Positions 63,901 to 64,000 of a stretch of DNA of 64,000 bases are shown here, one piece after another; within the stretch, counting starts at the first letter, position 1, and each line of letters begins with the position of its first letter. The position numbers were made by a program, and so were the translations under genes. Below the pieces are notes generated by a model that made no database searches, was not told where the DNA came from, and worked only from the letters and a program-made list of their open reading frames with translations. The stretch is from Phytoseiulus persimilis (taxonomy: Eukaryota > Arthropoda > Arachnida > Mesostigmata > Phytoseiidae). The stretch covers positions 23,622,001 to 23,686,000 of the forward strand of contig CM075103.1 in NCBI GenBank assembly GCA_037576195.1, read 5' to 3'.

Positions 63901-64000
63901 TTCCACAAGCATACATTAGCTCAAGGCTAAATTCCACGAGCATACATTAGCTCAACGCTAAGACTAAATTTCAGAAGCATACATTAGCTCAAAGCTAAGA
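60966..64000 (+). repeat. 31/37-bp compound satellite
   Basis: Alternating monomers: ~31 bp (AAGCATGCCTTAGCCCAAGA, CTAAATTCCAC) and ~37 bp (AAGCATACATTAGCTCAACG, CTAAGACTAAATTTCAG). They are arranged as 68-bp pairs or 105-bp triplets. A third variant contains CGAAAACAGCCAACCTTAGC. The 37-bp type holds the hairpin TTAGCT-CAA-AGCTAA. It runs past the window end. No relation to the 195-bp satellite is seen. No ORF. Confidence 0.95.

Noticed and set aside
60966..64000. CRISPR-like regular repeats
   Set aside because: The monomers are contiguous, with no unique spacers, and the context is eukaryotic.
1..64000. tRNA or rRNA genes
   Set aside because: No cloverleaf with A and B boxes and no rRNA core sequence was noticed by eye; a covariance-model scan would settle it.

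Overview
This 64 kb window is repeat-rich eukaryotic DNA, almost certainly arthropod. The reasons are a R1/LOA-type LINE with CCHC gag and AP-endonuclease, Ty1/copia elements (one with a copia-type internal initiator-tRNA primer site), a BEL/Pao element, and a hAT transposase gene with short phase-consistent GT-AG introns. I see no convincing single-copy host gene, rRNA or tRNA. The species cannot be fixed from the sequence.

Layout. 1-7628: two Ty1/copia elements back to back. The minus-strand one is truncated in its integrase and carries an extra membrane-protein ORF after pol. The plus-strand one is nearly complete but has one in-frame stop. 7629-8931: a block of a ~195-bp satellite. 8932-9862: no gene seen. 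9863-14540: a R1-like LINE (minus strand) lying inside copies of a 45-bp minisatellite family.

14107-49072: a tandem duplication of a ~4.26 kb unit. The unit holds the start of the R1-like ORF1, short 45-bp arrays and a second, 5'-truncated LINE. Copy A (14107-25225) has a 334-bp deletion and a young, intact 7.2 kb BEL/Pao element (16864-24048, LTRs differing at one seen position). Copy B (25243-49072) holds a 19.56 kb hAT element (28868-48424) with matching terminal inverted repeats and an 8-bp target duplication. The uninterrupted target survives in copy A at 24578-24585. With the insertions removed and the deletion added back, the two copies are 4263 and 4265 bp, which independently supports the element boundaries.

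Inside the hAT element, left to right: terminal and subterminal repeats; an AT-rich field of inverted repeat modules (29.1-31.2 kb); two 230-bp direct repeats; a ~7.6 kb array of the 45-bp minisatellite; and a seven-exon, apparently intact transposase gene (44.6-47.5 kb). The array is split by a LINE (33684-38671, minus strand) with a 5-bp target duplication and a TAACCA-type tail.

49095-64000: an inverted 45-bp block, then ~11 kb of the 195-bp satellite that reverses orientation near 52171, a 474-base assembly gap (60492-60965), and a different satellite of alternating ~31- and ~37-bp monomers to the window end.

The locus reads as a nesting ground for transposons. Order inferred: minisatellite-bearing units and R1-like LINE, then tandem duplication, then Pao in one copy and hAT in the other. 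The LINE at 33.7-38.7 kb entered the hAT's array after that array had formed.
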